A stretch of DNA of 64,000 nt from Planctomycetaceae bacterium (GCA_014762625.1 JABURQ010000140.1:1-64000); one strand, 5' to 3'; counted from the first letter of the stretch, positions 18,880 through 29,800 are shown. A program made the numbers and translations. The notes: generated by a model from the sequence alone, not told the origin.

Positions 18880-20073
18880 TTAGTTCGCAGACGCGGTTTT
18901 GGCAGATTCTTTGGCCAGTTGTTGCCGGGGAGCGTTCCGGTAGGTTTCCAGTTCGTCAAACCCGATGGCGCAACGGAACCCGCAGTGGAACGAACCGCTG
19001 ATCTCGTCCCCTTTCATGCGAGCCGACACCCGATAACCAGTGCAGTAATTATCGTTACACATAAACGAACCGCCGCGCTGGACTCGTTTGACGTATTGCG
19101 GTTCGAGGGGATCGTAACTGTCGGCGGGGCCTTGGGGGTTCCGCTTGGGGCTGAACTTGTAATAGTCGGGGCGATAATAATCACCCACCCATTCCCAGAC
19201 ATTGCCCGACATATCGTAGAGGCCGTAACCGTTGGGAGGGAAGCTGGCGACGGGGGAGGAATGTTTGTAGCCGTCTTCCACCCGTCTTTCGACCGGGAAG
19301 GTTCCCTGCCACATGTTGAAGAGCCATTTGCCGTCCGGGTTGCGTTCGTTTCCCCACGGATAAGACTGTCCTTTTAATCCTCCGCGGGCCGCGTATTCCC
19401 ATTCAGCTTCAGTCGGAAGACGTTTTCCGGCCCATTCGCAGTACGCCATGATATCGTTGTAGTTCACATGGACGACAGGATGTTGTTCCAACCCTTTGAT
19501 ACTCGAATCGGGTCCGTGGGGATGACGCCAGTCGGCTCCCTGCACCAGCTTCCAGACATGATACGGCCAGAGCGGATCATTGAGATCGATTTCCGACGCA
19601 TCGAAATCGGGATTGAAGCAGATCGATCCCGGCTCGAGATTTTCCGGGGGGATCACCGAAACGTCGGGCACTTGCCCTTCGTACTCTTCCCGCGTGTGTT
19701 CTTTCTCGGCGTACGTGACGTAACCGGTCGCCTCGACGAAGCGAGCAAATTCCTCGTTTGTCACTTCGGTAGCATCCATGTAAAAGCCGTCGAGTTCGAC
19801 TTCATGAACCGGGTTTTCGTCCGGTTTGATTTTGGCTAGTTCATCCTGGCCTCCCATCATGAAGGAGCCGCCCGGAATCCAAACCATTCCTTTCGGAGCT
19901 TCTGCGGGAGCTTCTTTCACCGGAGGGGGAAAATCGACGCTCTTCCGTTTTGGGGTTTCGCCGGCGGTGGGCGGTTCGGAAGAAGTCTTTGGGGGAGAGA
20001 TTGTTGCCATGACAACAAGCGTCCCCATGATGGCAGAAGCCAGAACGAGCGCGATAATGGGACCACGGTTCAT
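18880..20073 (-). CDS. Formylglycine-generating enzyme (sulfatase maturase)
   Basis: Enzyme of 397 residues that would oxidise the active-site Cys of sulfatases to formylglycine. An N-terminal membrane anchor or signal (IIALVLASAIMGTLVVMA) and a Pro-rich linker precede the FGE-sulfatase domain, which opens at MVWIPGGSFMMGG. The string RGGSFMCNDNYC keeps both catalytic cysteines (C339 and C344), and SGNVWEWVGD is the family's usual core. Many planctomycete members of this family have lost these cysteines; this one has not, so true maturase activity is plausible. A sulfatase with an intact CTPSR site is encoded at 52.6 kb. A membrane-anchored maturase would act outside the cytoplasm. Confidence 0.9.
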   Translation of the reverse strand: MNRGPIIALVLASAIMGTLVVMATISPPKTSSEPPTAGETPKRKSVDFPPPVKEAPAEAPKGMVWIPGGSFMMGGQDELAKIKPDENPVHEVELDGFYMDATEVTNEEFARFVEATGYVTYAEKEHTREEYEGQVPDVSVIPPENLEPGSICFNPDFDASEIDLNDPLWPYHVWKLVQGADWRHPHGPDSSIKGLEQHPVVHVNYNDIMAYCEWAGKRLPTEAEWEYAARGGLKGQSYPWGNERNPDGKWLFNMWQGTFPVERRVEDGYKHSSPVASFPPNGYGLYDMSGNVWEWVGDYYRPDYYKFSPKRNPQGPADSYDPLEPQYVKRVQRGGSFMCNDNYCTGYRVSARMKGDEISGSFHCGFRCAIGFDELETYRNAPRQQLAKESAKTASAN

Positions 20074-20257
20074 GGGATTAAAATCTCAATACAGAATGGA
20101 TGGACAGAGTAATCAGCCCGTTGAAAAACTGAATTCTATCTCAAAACCGTTTCTCAACATGCTGTCAGGCGGGATTACATCTATCCTACGCGTTGGATTG
20201 GACGGGATCAAACGGCGTTTTCCCCGACGTGCCGAACATTCCGATAAAGTCTGCTGA

Positions 20258-21751
20258 TTACTTGAGTTGTAAGACCGTTTCGACCAGCGTTTTGACCATC
20301 ACACCCGACGCGCCCCCTTCCTGGTGGGGTTTGGAGCTCTCGGCATAGGCGGGACCGGCGATATCGAGATGCACCCAGGCAGTCTCATTCACAAAGTTTT
20401 CCAGGAACTTCGCCGCCGTAATCGCCCCTCCCCAGCGACCTCCAATATTCTTGACGTCGGCCAGATCGCTTTTGAGCAGTTCGTTGTATTCGTCGAACAT
20501 CGGCATCGGCCAGATCGACTCGCCGCACGATTTCGCCGCGGCGAGAACCTTGTTCGACCAGTCGTCGTTGTTACTGAAGAGACCGACGACATCCATCCCC
20601 AGCGCGACGACGCAGGCTCCCGTCAGAGTGGCGAGATCGATGATGTAATCGACTTCTCGATCGGCGGCGTAGGACAGGACATCCGCCAAGACCAAACGCC
20701 CTTCGGCGTCGGTATTGTGGACCTCGATCGTTTTTCCGTTGCGGGCCGTCAGGACGTCACCCAGCTTATAAGCCTTTCCGCTGACGAGATTTTCGACCAT
20801 TCCCATCATGCCGATGACGTTCACCTTCAATCCCATTTCGGCAATGGCGGAGAGCGCTCCCAGGACCGTAGCGGCTCCCGCCATATCGCACTTCATGGTG
20901 ATCATGCCTTGCGACGGTTTGATCGAATAGCCGCCGCTGTCGAAGGTGACTCCTTTCCCCACCAGCGCAATGGTGGGAGCGTCGGGACCGCCGTTGAGAT
21001 ATTCCATGATCACGAGTCGCGGTTCGCGATCGCTGCCGCGCGCGACCGCCAGCATCGAGCCCATCTTTTCATCTTCCAGACGTTTCTGATCCCAGATTTC
21101 GCACTTGAGGTTTTCATATTCGTCGGCGACCTGTCTGGCGCGAGCCGCGAACGATTCGGGATACATTTCATCGGGAGTGCGATTGACGAGTTCGCGTGTC
21201 AGATTGATGGCGTCACCCAGCATCCGTCCCCGCGCGACTGATTCCTTCACCTCCGGCTCCACCGACGCCGATTCGATGACGAACGTCACATCTTTCAGGG
21301 AGAACCGGTCTTTCTCGGCTTTATGCAGCCCCTGACCAAAGCCTCCGACGACAATCGATTTCGCCCAGATTTCCGATTGCGTCAGGAGATTGACATCGTG
21401 CGTCGCGGAGGAATTCAGAACGACTCCCGCCGATCGATATTCTTTCTCCGTGATACTGCGGATCGCCGTCATGGCGGCTTTGTCGAAGGCGGTGCGTTCC
21501 AGTTTCGCGGGATCGCCCAGTCCAATCACCAACAAGCGAGACGCGGCGATTCCTTCCGCATCCAGAATCTTGACGACCGATCCCGATTTACCGGTCAGGT
21601 CGCCGTTTTCTTTCAGGCGAGTGAGCTGGCCGTTGAGGGCATCGTCGATTTTTTGTAGCTGCGGATGAAAGTTGTCCTCTTCGGCGATCGTGACGATCAA
21701 CCAGTTCACGTCGAGTTCTACGGGAGAGATCGGATCCACTTGAAAAGTCAT
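20258..21751 (-). CDS. pepA: Leucyl aminopeptidase, M17 family
   Basis: Cytosolic two-metal aminopeptidase of 497 residues, the usual size. The metal and catalytic set is complete: K266 and D271 in VGKGVTFDSGG, K278, D289 in CDMAG, and the signature NTDAEGRL at 346-353 including the bicarbonate Arg. The N-terminal macro-like domain (1-170) is present. It removes N-terminal residues from peptides; some homologues also bind DNA at recombination sites, which cannot be judged here. It stands alone, with queF 110 bp upstream on the same strand. Confidence 0.95.
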   Translation of the reverse strand: MTFQVDPISPVELDVNWLIVTIAEEDNFHPQLQKIDDALNGQLTRLKENGDLTGKSGSVVKILDAEGIAASRLLVIGLGDPAKLERTAFDKAAMTAIRSITEKEYRSAGVVLNSSATHDVNLLTQSEIWAKSIVVGGFGQGLHKAEKDRFSLKDVTFVIESASVEPEVKESVARGRMLGDAINLTRELVNRTPDEMYPESFAARARQVADEYENLKCEIWDQKRLEDEKMGSMLAVARGSDREPRLVIMEYLNGGPDAPTIALVGKGVTFDSGGYSIKPSQGMITMKCDMAGAATVLGALSAIAEMGLKVNVIGMMGMVENLVSGKAYKLGDVLTARNGKTIEVHNTDAEGRLVLADVLSYAADREVDYIIDLATLTGACVVALGMDVVGLFSNNDDWSNKVLAAAKSCGESIWPMPMFDEYNELLKSDLADVKNIGGRWGGAITAAKFLENFVNETAWVHLDIAGPAYAESSKPHQEGGASGVMVKTLVETVLQLK

Positions 21752-21862
21752 CGCAGTTACTTTCTCTAGAAACAGAGTGAGAGCGTCTAAATCGACTGCT
21801 TTCGATCATCAGCAGTCAAACGCGGGTTGTCAATTCGCAATTCGAAAGACCGGCGTCGGGAA

Positions 21863-22267
21863 TCAGGCCTCGATCGCCTGTTCGATCTCGTCATCATTCC
21901 AATCGGTTTTGTAATACTCGGTGGTGATGTTGGTACGAATTCCACCGCGGGGCGTGAAACAGGCTTCGATCTGCATCCAGCGCGGCTGGACTACCGAAAC
22001 CAGGTCGTCGAGGATGCAGTTCGTGACGTGTTCGTAAAACGCGCCGTGATTGCGGTATTGCTGCAAATACAGCTTCAGCGATTTCAATTCGTAACAGACC
22101 TCGTCGGCGACGTAGGTGATGGTGATTTCGCCGAAATCGGGTTGTCCCGTCTTCGGACACATGCTGGTAAACTCGGGACAGATCGTTTCGTTGACGTAAT
22201 CTTTGTCCGGATGAGGATTCGGGAACGTTTCGAGTACCTCTTTGAAATGGGCGGGATGGTCGGACAT
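21863..22267 (-). CDS. queF: NADPH-dependent 7-cyano-7-deazaguanine reductase
   Basis: Queuosine-pathway enzyme that reduces preQ0 to preQ1. At 134 residues it is the short unimodular type. The catalytic Cys is C37 in CPKTGQPDF, with the general acid Asp at D44. The NADPH-binding signature ELKSLKLY starts at residue 60, followed by [11 protein letters not shown] clear GGAGAG precedes the ATG at 22267. No other queuosine genes are in the window. It is divergent from the CocE-type hydrolase gene. Confidence 0.95.
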   Translation of the reverse strand: MSDHPAHFKEVLETFPNPHPDKDYVNETICPEFTSMCPKTGQPDFGEITITYVADEVCYELKSLKLYLQQYRNHGAFYEHVTNCILDDLVSVVQPRWMQIEACFTPRGGIRTNITTEYYKTDWNDDEIEQAIEA

Positions 22268-22461
22268 GCTCTCTCCGGTTGGTGTGGGACGCTGAACGAT
22301 GATACCGATATTCTAGAAATCGGCTCGTTAATGGGTAGTCCGATCGGCAAGATTTCAGAAAACCGTCGACGACCGGAATCGGCTGGGGAAAATGTGGCAA
22401 TCCCGGTCGGACGAGAGTAGAACGGGAGTCTGCATCCTTTCTTACTTCAGCGAGAGATCAC

Positions 22462-24129
22462 ATGTCCCGGTCATTGAAGATTCTGGTCTGCCTGTTTGGA
22501 TTTTATGTGGGAATTCCGTCGGTCCTCTGTGCGCAGCAGGAACCCGATTTCGGCGAGGTCCGCGAAGAACATGTCATGATTCCCATGCGGGACGGCAAAC
22601 ACCTCTCCGCTTATTTGTACTTTCCGCCCGGAGAGGGGCCATGGTCGGCCATCTTTGAGCAACGCTACGGCAGTTTGCGGGGCAAGAGTACGCGAGAAGC
22701 CGCGGCGCGTATGGCCGACCACGGATTTGTCGTCGCACTGATCAACTACCGGGGCACCCATCTTTCCGAAGGGAAGTGGGTCGGCTATCGGGCCATGCAA
22801 TGGGGGGAACTTCGCGACGGCTACGACAGTTGCGAGTGGCTGGCGAAGCAGCCCTGGTGTACGGGACGAATCGGGACCTTCGGCAGTTCCCAGGGCGGGT
22901 ATGCGCAGAACTATCTGGCGGTGACTCAGCCGCCGAGTCTGAAGTGTCAGTATATGACCGACACGGGACTGAGCCTGTTTCACGAAGGTTATCGTTTGGG
23001 AGGAACGACGCGTCCCGAACGATTCAAGTCGATGGAAGCGGTCTGTCGCAACCCCGAGGATCAGCGGGAGTTATTGCGAGAGTGGTTCGAGCATCCGCAT
23101 TACGACGATTACTGGAAAGCGGAAGACTGCACGCTCCATTTCGACAAAATGAACGTTCCGTGTTTCACGGTCGGGAGTTGGTACGATTTTATGAATCAGG
23201 GGTCGATCGCCAGCTTCCAGGGACGAAACACCCAGGGAGGACCGAATTCGCGCGGTCAGCAATATCTTCTCATCGGACCGTGGCTGCACGGACGGTTGAA
23301 TAAAGGGAATCGCGTCGGGGAACTCGTCTACCCCGAACAGGCCGCGTTCGACATCGAAAGCCATATGGCCCGCTGGTTCTCACAATACTTGAACGGCGAA
23401 GATCGGGGCTTCGAGGACGAACCCAAAGTTCGCTATTACGTGATGGGAGCGGTCGGCGAACCGGACGCGCCCGGTCATGTCTGGCGGACGGCGGAAAACT
23501 TTCCTCCCGAAGCGAGTTCGACACCCTACTATTTTCGAACCGATGGCCAGCTTCAGCTCACCAAATCGAACCAAGCGAAAGAATCCACTTCTTATGAGAG
23601 TGACCCGTTTCATCCGATGAAGATCCCCGGAACGTCGTTTCCGGGCGCGCGAGACGCTCGGCCTTTCGAGGAGCAAGCGGAGGTATTGACCTTCACATCG
23701 GAAGTGTTAACCGAACCGGTGGAATGGACGGGGCGGGTGTTGGCAGACATCTATCTCTCGTCCACAGCACGCGACACCGATTTAATCGTGCGGGTCAGCG
23801 ATGTTTATCCCGACGGACGATCTATTCTGATCGTCGATTATCCGTGGAGGGTCCGTTATCGGGACGGGTTCGATCACGAAGTGTTGATGAAACCGGGAGA
23901 AGTCTACAACGTGAAGTTTCCGGTCGGCTGGATGAGCCAGATCTTCAACACAGGGCACCGGATTCGCGTCACGGTGGCGAGCACTGGAGCCCCGCTTTAC
24001 GAACCGAACCCGCAAACCGGAAAACCGCTGACGATCGAGTTTCCCCAGGACGCCGTCAAAGCGACCAACACGATCCACCACTCCTCAAAATATCCCTCTC
24101 AAATTATCGCGCCCGTCAGAAACGAGTGA
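22462..24129 (+). CDS. CocE/NonD-type serine hydrolase (X-Pro dipeptidyl-peptidase family)
   Basis: Exported alpha/beta hydrolase of 555 residues. A signal peptide (ILVCLFGFYVGIPSVLC) ends in AQQ. MIPMRDGKHLSAYLYFP is the S15 opening and GTFGSSQGGY carries the nucleophile Ser143. After the hydrolase core, the C-terminal jelly-roll domain typical of CocE/PepX proteins begins around residue 415 (SEVLTEPVEWTGRV). Family members cleave acyl esters or X-Pro peptides; the substrate is unknown. A shared bidirectional terminator separates it from the DUF1559 gene. Confidence 0.85.
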   Translation: MSRSLKILVCLFGFYVGIPSVLCAQQEPDFGEVREEHVMIPMRDGKHLSAYLYFPPGEGPWSAIFEQRYGSLRGKSTREAAARMADHGFVVALINYRGTHLSEGKWVGYRAMQWGELRDGYDSCEWLAKQPWCTGRIGTFGSSQGGYAQNYLAVTQPPSLKCQYMTDTGLSLFHEGYRLGGTTRPERFKSMEAVCRNPEDQRELLREWFEHPHYDDYWKAEDCTLHFDKMNVPCFTVGSWYDFMNQGSIASFQGRNTQGGPNSRGQQYLLIGPWLHGRLNKGNRVGELVYPEQAAFDIESHMARWFSQYLNGEDRGFEDEPKVRYYVMGAVGEPDAPGHVWRTAENFPPEASSTPYYFRTDGQLQLTKSNQAKESTSYESDPFHPMKIPGTSFPGARDARPFEEQAEVLTFTSEVLTEPVEWTGRVLADIYLSSTARDTDLIVRVSDVYPDGRSILIVDYPWRVRYRDGFDHEVLMKPGEVYNVKFPVGWMSQIFNTGHRIRVTVASTGAPLYEPNPQTGKPLTIEFPQDAVKATNTIHHSSKYPSQIIAPVRNE

Positions 24130-24139
24130 GCGCATGAGA

Positions 24140-24171
24140 AAACCACGAGGAGATTGAACACCTCGTGGTTT
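24140..24171. terminator. Bidirectional hairpin terminator
   Basis: AAACCACGAGG (24140-24150) pairs perfectly with CCTCGTGGTTT (24161-24171) around a 10-nt loop. It sits between two convergent genes. A/T pairs at the stem base serve as the tracts in both directions. Confidence 0.8.
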
Positions 24172-24199
24172 CCAGTGACGTCTTTCAATATTCGAGCGA

Positions 24200-25123
24200 T
24201 CAGAAATCGCCGATCGGTTGGCCGTCGGCCATCGAACCGAGGTACTGCCAGGTTTGCTGGTCCATATATTCATTGACGAATCGGACCGATCCATCCGCCA
24301 GCAGTACGTGGGTTCCTCCGACGTGGAAGCTGCTCGGAGTGAACCAACGCGATGTGAGGCTGAATTGATTGATCGAGAAACCGGTCGTCGTCAGGATCGA
24401 AAACGTTTGCCCCTGGCCGGCCAAAATGCTGGTGGGAGTCGCGGCACTGGTCGGTTGATATCCGAAAGTTTCCGCCACGGCAATTGTGTTGGAGGTCCCG
24501 TCGGTAACGTGGGCCATCGTCGTTTTGGAGTTGTGATAGAACATTCCCCGTTTGTCGCGGAACGTCGATGAACCGGCGGCCCAGGGGATCGTTTCCAGAT
24601 TAAACGGAGTCGGAAAGAACGAATTGACGGCGGAGCCGGTCATCGCCGAGTAGTGGACGATATGTCCGCCCGTGGGGAAGACATGATCGGAAATCGGATT
24701 CGAGGGACAGATCATCGTGTCGATCTTGCGATCGAAGTGCGGCTTGTTGACTGGCCTCGTAAACCCGACGTTGAAATCGATCTGGTTGTAAGTCGGAGCC
24801 TCATCCATGTATGGCATGGCTAAAGTGACCCAATTACCGCTCACGTTCGGCCAGTCGAAAGGGAGAGGCGAGCAGCTCGGGAAAGGAGTGCTGAGGTGGC
24901 AACCGTGAACGACTTCCAAGGGTGGAAAAGTACGATGAACGTCGTGGTAGTTGTGCAGCGCCAATCCAATTTGCTTCAGATTGTTCTTGCAGGCTGACCG
25001 TCGGGCGGCTTCGCGGGCTTTTTGCACGGCCGGTAGCAAGAGCGCCACCAGAACCGCGATGATGGCAATCACCACCAAAAGTTCAATGAGAGTAAATCCT
25101 CGTTTGCCGGTCGGATGTTTCAT
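24200..25123 (-). CDS. DUF1559 pseudopilin-like protein
   Basis: Protein of 307 residues with a class III prepilin-type start. A short basic leader KRG precedes the cleavage motif GFTLIEL (residues 9-15), and a hydrophobic helix [19 protein letters not shown] continues into [14 protein letters not shown]. The C-terminal domain (DUF1559) ends with the usual [12 protein letters not shown] string. Dozens of such genes occur per planctomycete genome; they are presumably processed by a prepilin peptidase and located at the cell surface, but their role is unknown. A lipoprotein gene lies 94 bp upstream, a common pairing. Confidence 0.92.
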   Translation of the reverse strand: MKHPTGKRGFTLIELLVVIAIIAVLVALLLPAVQKAREAARRSACKNNLKQIGLALHNYHDVHRTFPPLEVVHGCHLSTPFPSCSPLPFDWPNVSGNWVTLAMPYMDEAPTYNQIDFNVGFTRPVNKPHFDRKIDTMICPSNPISDHVFPTGGHIVHYSAMTGSAVNSFFPTPFNLETIPWAAGSSTFRDKRGMFYHNSKTTMAHVTDGTSNTIAVAETFGYQPTSAATPTSILAGQGQTFSILTTTGFSINQFSLTSRWFTPSSFHVGGTHVLLADGSVRFVNEYMDQQTWQYLGSMADGQPIGDF

Positions 25124-25217
25124 GATGGAACCTGTTCCATGTGGATGGCGATGGGAGATGAAACCCCATTCGCTCTTTAAGTTTGATGGAGATGAATGCT
25201 CATTTCAAAACTGCGGG

Positions 25218-25724
25218 TTATCGCATCGATCGACCCATTCTGCTGTATTGATTTTGTCCCAGATCGAAGGCGTATTCATTTGGTTTTTCGGGCTCAACGA
25301 TAACTTTTAACGGTGTGGAATTGGGGGTTTCATAGACCAAGGGAATGAGCGAGCTTTTTTTGAATTCGGATCGATTAACCTTGCGCTCTTGAGCGGCTTT
25401 CATCAAATCGGCGGAAGAGACGGCAGGACGATTGATGACCACATGGTAGGTTCCGGGGATGGCCCCTTCGACACCGTTCGGACCGCGAACGGAAAAAGTG
25501 CCATTTTTCTGTAGTTCTCCCACGAAGGAGGGGCCCCGCGTTCCTTGTGTGCTATCGGGGACAAAGGTGACCTGTCCTTCGGGGACAGGTTGTCCTTCCA
25601 CAGTCACCACTCCCTTCACCGGAGACAGATCGGGAGTTTGAGAACCCATTCCACAGCCGGTAATTAAGGTGACGGACAGTAACATCACAATGAATGAGAG
25701 GGATTTTCGGCAGCTTGCGTTCAT
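25218..25724 (-). CDS. Small lipoprotein paired with DUF1559 gene
   Basis: Lipoprotein of 168 residues. The lipobox is LITGC after a hydrophobic segment (FIVMLLSVT). The mature part begins with a beta-sandwich stretch (VKGVVTVEGQPVPEGQVTFVP) like the carboxypeptidase regulatory-like fold. It is the type commonly found just upstream of DUF1559 genes in planctomycetes. The two likely form an operon. The function is not known. Confidence 0.82.
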   Translation of the reverse strand: MNASCRKSLSFIVMLLSVTLITGCGMGSQTPDLSPVKGVVTVEGQPVPEGQVTFVPDSTQGTRGPSFVGELQKNGTFSVRGPNGVEGAIPGTYHVVINRPAVSSADLMKAAQERKVNRSEFKKSSLIPLVYETPNSTPLKVIVEPEKPNEYAFDLGQNQYSRMGRSMR

Positions 25725-25972
25725 TTGATAGATGCTGTGTTAGTTATGTCTGAGAAAGTAATAAGTAGAGCCTCTTGACAGCTCATAGACTCCTCAAACT
25801 CTAGATCGCTTTCCGGTCGTGAGGCATTTTTTCCGGATTTAAGCAATACACGTGGGGAAATCCCCGACAAGTTGGAGGGTTGTAACGATTATGCCGAGCT
25901 TGCCGATTACAGCGAATGTGCGACTGAATGAGCCGCCCAAACGTTGTCCAACCCTCCCTGGAAGCCATTGCA

Positions 25973-26455
25973 TCATGCGGACTGAAAAACGCGGGCAGGT
26001 TTGTTAAAGGGATCGGTTTCCAGGAAATATCGGGATACCTTCTTGAGGTATTGATAGAGCCCATAAAAACTAGGTTTTTTATGGGGCCCAAACGCGATGT
26101 TCTCATGTGAGATCTGGAATTCGAGCGTTTGTTCCCACGTAATGGAATCATCGATGGTGTGGTAGTTGGACCAGTTCTTTCGCGTCTGATCGGAAATCAC
26201 GGCGATACCGGCTAATTCCAGTTGTGAGTTGATGGAAATCGCCCAGAAGGTGCCGGCGTTGGGAGGGTCGCTGTTCCACATCTCCCAGAGACAACTTGCC
26301 ACCTCGTACAGTGAGCGATGAATCGGCAATTGGCTAAGTTGTTTCAAACCCGCCTGAAACCTGTCACTCGGCGAATAAGCTTGAAACAATTCGGGACATT
26401 GGAGCGTCTCTTCAAGAAAATTCGGGTGAGCAAAATTTTTGTGAGTCATAACCAT
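25973..26455 (-). CDS. Hypothetical protein, unrecognised
   Basis: Open frame of 160 codons with a soluble-looking product that I do not recognise. No signal peptide or membrane segment. The middle part has regularly spaced aromatic residues (SLYEVASCLWEMW, YHTIDDSITWEQ), which argues for a real protein, but nothing else confirms it. An alternative ATG lies two codons downstream. It stands alone in an otherwise gene-poor 1.1-kb stretch. Confidence 0.45.
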   Translation of the reverse strand: MVMTHKNFAHPNFLEETLQCPELFQAYSPSDRFQAGLKQLSQLPIHRSLYEVASCLWEMWNSDPPNAGTFWAISINSQLELAGIAVISDQTRKNWSNYHTIDDSITWEQTLEFQISHENIAFGPHKKPSFYGLYQYLKKVSRYFLETDPFNKPARVFQSA

Positions 26456-26844
26456 TTTGGTTCACTCCTCATTTTATTAGTGGTGACCGACATGCATTCC
26501 TCTAGTCAGCCATCCGTTCCAGCTAGCAAGTTCCTTCTCTACAGGTTTAACGTTTCCACCTTTCGGTAATTCCCCACGATTGGGCCTGATGGTAACCCTT
26601 AGGGGAGAGAGTGAGTCAGGCACTAGGAGTTTAAGTTGAATAGAATAGGGGGCTTAGGGAGTCTTGCGCAAAGTTGTGAAATTCCTGGAATTATTCCAGG
26701 ATTTGATTCGACGGAAATGATCCGGTCCCTGAAAATCGAGGAAAATCCGGCATTTTCCGTGGAGTGGAAAGTTCGAGTTGGTAATTTAAGTCTGGAGCCC
26801 GCGCCTGGGTCGGCTCTCTCACCACACACACCGAGGATGCCCCA
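26456..26844. other. 389-bp intergenic leader upstream of the CxxCH gene
   Basis: I see no convincing gene. The stretch contains a 19-bp palindrome (26683-26701) and a second short inverted repeat, GGAAAAT/ATTTTCC, at 26740-26758. Both lie within 165 bp of the start of the CxxCH megaprotein gene and could be regulatory. Confidence 0.5.
26683..26701. promoter_or_regulatory. Perfect 19-bp palindrome
   Basis: TCCTGGAATTATTCCAGGA has 9-bp arms around a single central base, 143 bp upstream of the ATG at 26845. This form suits a dimeric regulator or a small RNA hairpin. No regulator gene is nearby. Confidence 0.5.
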
Positions 26845-29800
26845 ATGAGTTTTCTGTCCCGCCAGTTGTTGTATGCCCTGCTCCTCTTCAGCACGTCAAT
26901 CTCATTCGCCGAAGAGCATGTGATCCATCAGTTCGACCGTCAGGAGCTGACCGACGTCTATTATTCGGAAGGCATCAACCACGGCGATCTCAATGGGGAC
27001 GGTCACCAGGATATCGTTCACGGGCCTTATTGGTTTGCGGGCCCGGACTTCAAAACCCGTCACGAAATCTACGAGCCGAAACCGCAGGATCGAAACCGCT
27101 ACGCGGACAATTTTTTCAGTTGGGTCCACGACGTAAACGGGGACGGCAAGAACGACATCTTTGTCGTCGGCTTTCCGGGAACGCCCGCCTACGTCTACGA
27201 AAATCCAGGACCGGATAATCTGGACTCGCTCTGGCAGAAGCATCAGGTGTTCGACTGGGTGTCGAACGAATCCCCCTGGTTCACCGATCTGGTGGGAGAC
27301 AATACTCCGGAACTGGTTTGCACGCGCGATGGTCGGTTCGGCTACGCAACTCTCCCCGGAAACAATTCCTTCGACACCTGGACGTTCCACCCGATTTCCA
27401 AAGACTTCGCCGCCAAACGCTTCGGGCACGGACTCGGCGTCGGCGACATCAACGGCGACGGCCGACAGGACATCATTTACAAAGACGGCTGGTTCGAGCA
27501 GCCGGAAGATCTGAGCGGCGATCCTGAATGGAAGCAACATCTTTACACCTTCACCAGAGCGGGTGGAGCAGAGATGTACGCTTACGACGTGGATGGTGAC
27601 GGCGATAACGATGTCATCAGTTCCCTCGCCGCGCATTCGTTCGGCCTGGCCTGGTTCGAGCAAATTCAAAAAGAAGGACACATCACCTTCGAGCCGCACG
27701 TGATCATGGGAGACAAGCCGGAACAAAACCCGTACGGCGTTCTGTTCAGCGAATTGCATTCCGTCAATCTGGCCGATATGGACGGTGACGGACTCAAAGA
27801 CATCGTTACCGGTAAGACCTATTGGTCGCATCATACGCAAGCGCCGATGTGGGACGCTGGTGCGGTGGTGTACTGGTTCAAGTTGAAACGCGGTCCCGAC
27901 GGCGTGGAATGGGTTCCCTACAAAGCGGACGGAGAAGCGGGCATCGGACGACAGGTGATTGTCGGCGACCTGAACCAGGACGGCTTACCCGAAATCCTGG
28001 CGGGGGGAATGAAGGGAGCCAACGTTCTGCATCATACCTCGAAAAAAGTCAATGCGACTGTCTGGAAGTCTTTCCAGCCGAAAGCACCCCTTCCCCTGGC
28101 CGACGGCCTCACTCCCGAAGAAGCCGCCGAACGCATGACGGTTCCGGAAGGTTTCACCGTTCAGCTCGCGGCGGGAGAACCCCAGGTTCATCAGCCGATC
28201 GCAATGGCGTTCGATCATAAAGGACGCTTGTGGGTGGCCGAAGCGCATACCTACCCCCGGCGAGCTCCCGAGGGGGAAGGGAAAGACAAGATCATCATCC
28301 TCGAAGATACCGATCTCGACGGAACGCTCGATTCCCGGAAAGTTTTCATCGACGGTTTGAATCTTGTGAGCGGAATGGAAGTCGGGTTCGGTGGCGTGTG
28401 GGTCGGGGCGGCCCCTTACTTCATGTTCATTCCCGATAAAGATGGTGACGACAAACCGGATTCCGAACCGCAAATCCTGCTGGATGGATTCGGCTACCAG
28501 GATACTCACGAAACGTTGAACGCCTTCATTTGGGGGCCGGACGGTTGGCTGTATGGCTGTCACGGCGTCTTCACGCATTCCAAAGTGGGCAAGCCGGGGA
28601 CACCCGAAGAAGACCGCATTCCGATGAACTGCGCCGTCTGGCGGTATCATCCGGTGCGTCACGAGTTCGACGTCTTTGCGCGGGGGACGAGTAATCCGTG
28701 GGGGGTCGATTTTAACGATCGCGGTCATGCCTTTATCACCGCCTGCGTGATTCCGCATCTGTGGCACATCATTCCGGGTGCCCGGTATCACCGACAGGGA
28801 GGCCGACACTTCAATCCGTACCTGTTCGACGATATCAAGACGATCGCCGACCACGCGCACTACGTCGGCAATATTCGCGATCACGCCTGGTGGGGACACG
28901 AACCGCAAGCGGCTCACGATACACTGGCCAAGGGAGGCGGCCACGCCCACTGCGGAGCGATGATCTATCTGGGAGATAACTGGCCCGACGAATATCGGAA
29001 TCAAATCTTTTTCAACAACATCCACGGCAACCGCGTCAACAACGACCTCCTCGAACAGAAGGGGTCCGGCTACGTCGGACATCACGGATCCGATACGATC
29101 ATCGCCAACGACCGCTGGTATCGTGGGATCAACCTGCGTTACGGGCCGGATGGTACAGTCTATGTGATCGACTGGTACGACAAAAACGCCTGCCACCGGA
29201 CCAATCCAGAAATCTGGGACCGTACGAACGGGCGCGTCTTCAACGTCTACTACGGAGAACCGGAACGCAAGCAGGTCGATCTTGCCAAAATGGATGATGA
29301 CCAACTTGTCCAGTTGTTGTCACACAAAAACGAGTGGTACGTCCGGATGGCGCGGAAGATTCTGCAGGAACGAGCCGCGGCAGACAAGCTGTTGTGGTCG
29401 ACGCCGGGGCAGCTCATTCATCTGGTCAACACGGAGCCTTTGCTGACCGACCGTCTGAAAGCATTATGGACGTTGCACGCCATTGGGGAATTGAAGGAAT
29501 CGCTCACTTCAGAACTCCTGAAAGATCCGGAAGAGGATATCCGCTGTTGGGCGATTCAACTCGAACTGGAAGATCGTCAATGTTCGCCGGAATTCGTGCA
29601 AACTCTCACGCGACTTGCGAGCGAGGACGCTTCGCCGCAAGTCCGGTTGTATCTGGCCTCGGCACTGCAACGTCTTCCTTTGAACAACGATCGTTTGAGT
29701 CTGGCGAAAAATCTGCTCAGCCACGGTGAAGACGCCGACGATCATAACCTGCCTTTGATGTACTGGTACGGCATCGAGCCGCTCTTTTCCAAAGAGCCGA

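Noticed and set aside
20324-21241. 305-codon plus-strand open frame opposite pepA
   Set aside because: pepA has all catalytic motifs on the minus strand; the opposite frame is His/Arg-rich noise.
25801-26151. 116-codon minus-strand frame overlapping the hypothetical gene at 25973-26455
   Set aside because: Considered as a frameshifted continuation, but there is no family match on either side to show one protein split in two.
26636-26848. 70-codon frame ending in an ATGA overlap with the CxxCH gene
   Set aside because: The overlap looks operon-like, but the frame starts with TTG, has no ribosome site and spans both palindromes of the leader.
27985-29304. 439-codon minus-strand open frame opposite the CxxCH gene
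   Set aside because: Antisense shadow; the minus strand has no ribosome site or recognisable domain, while the plus-strand protein is well supported.
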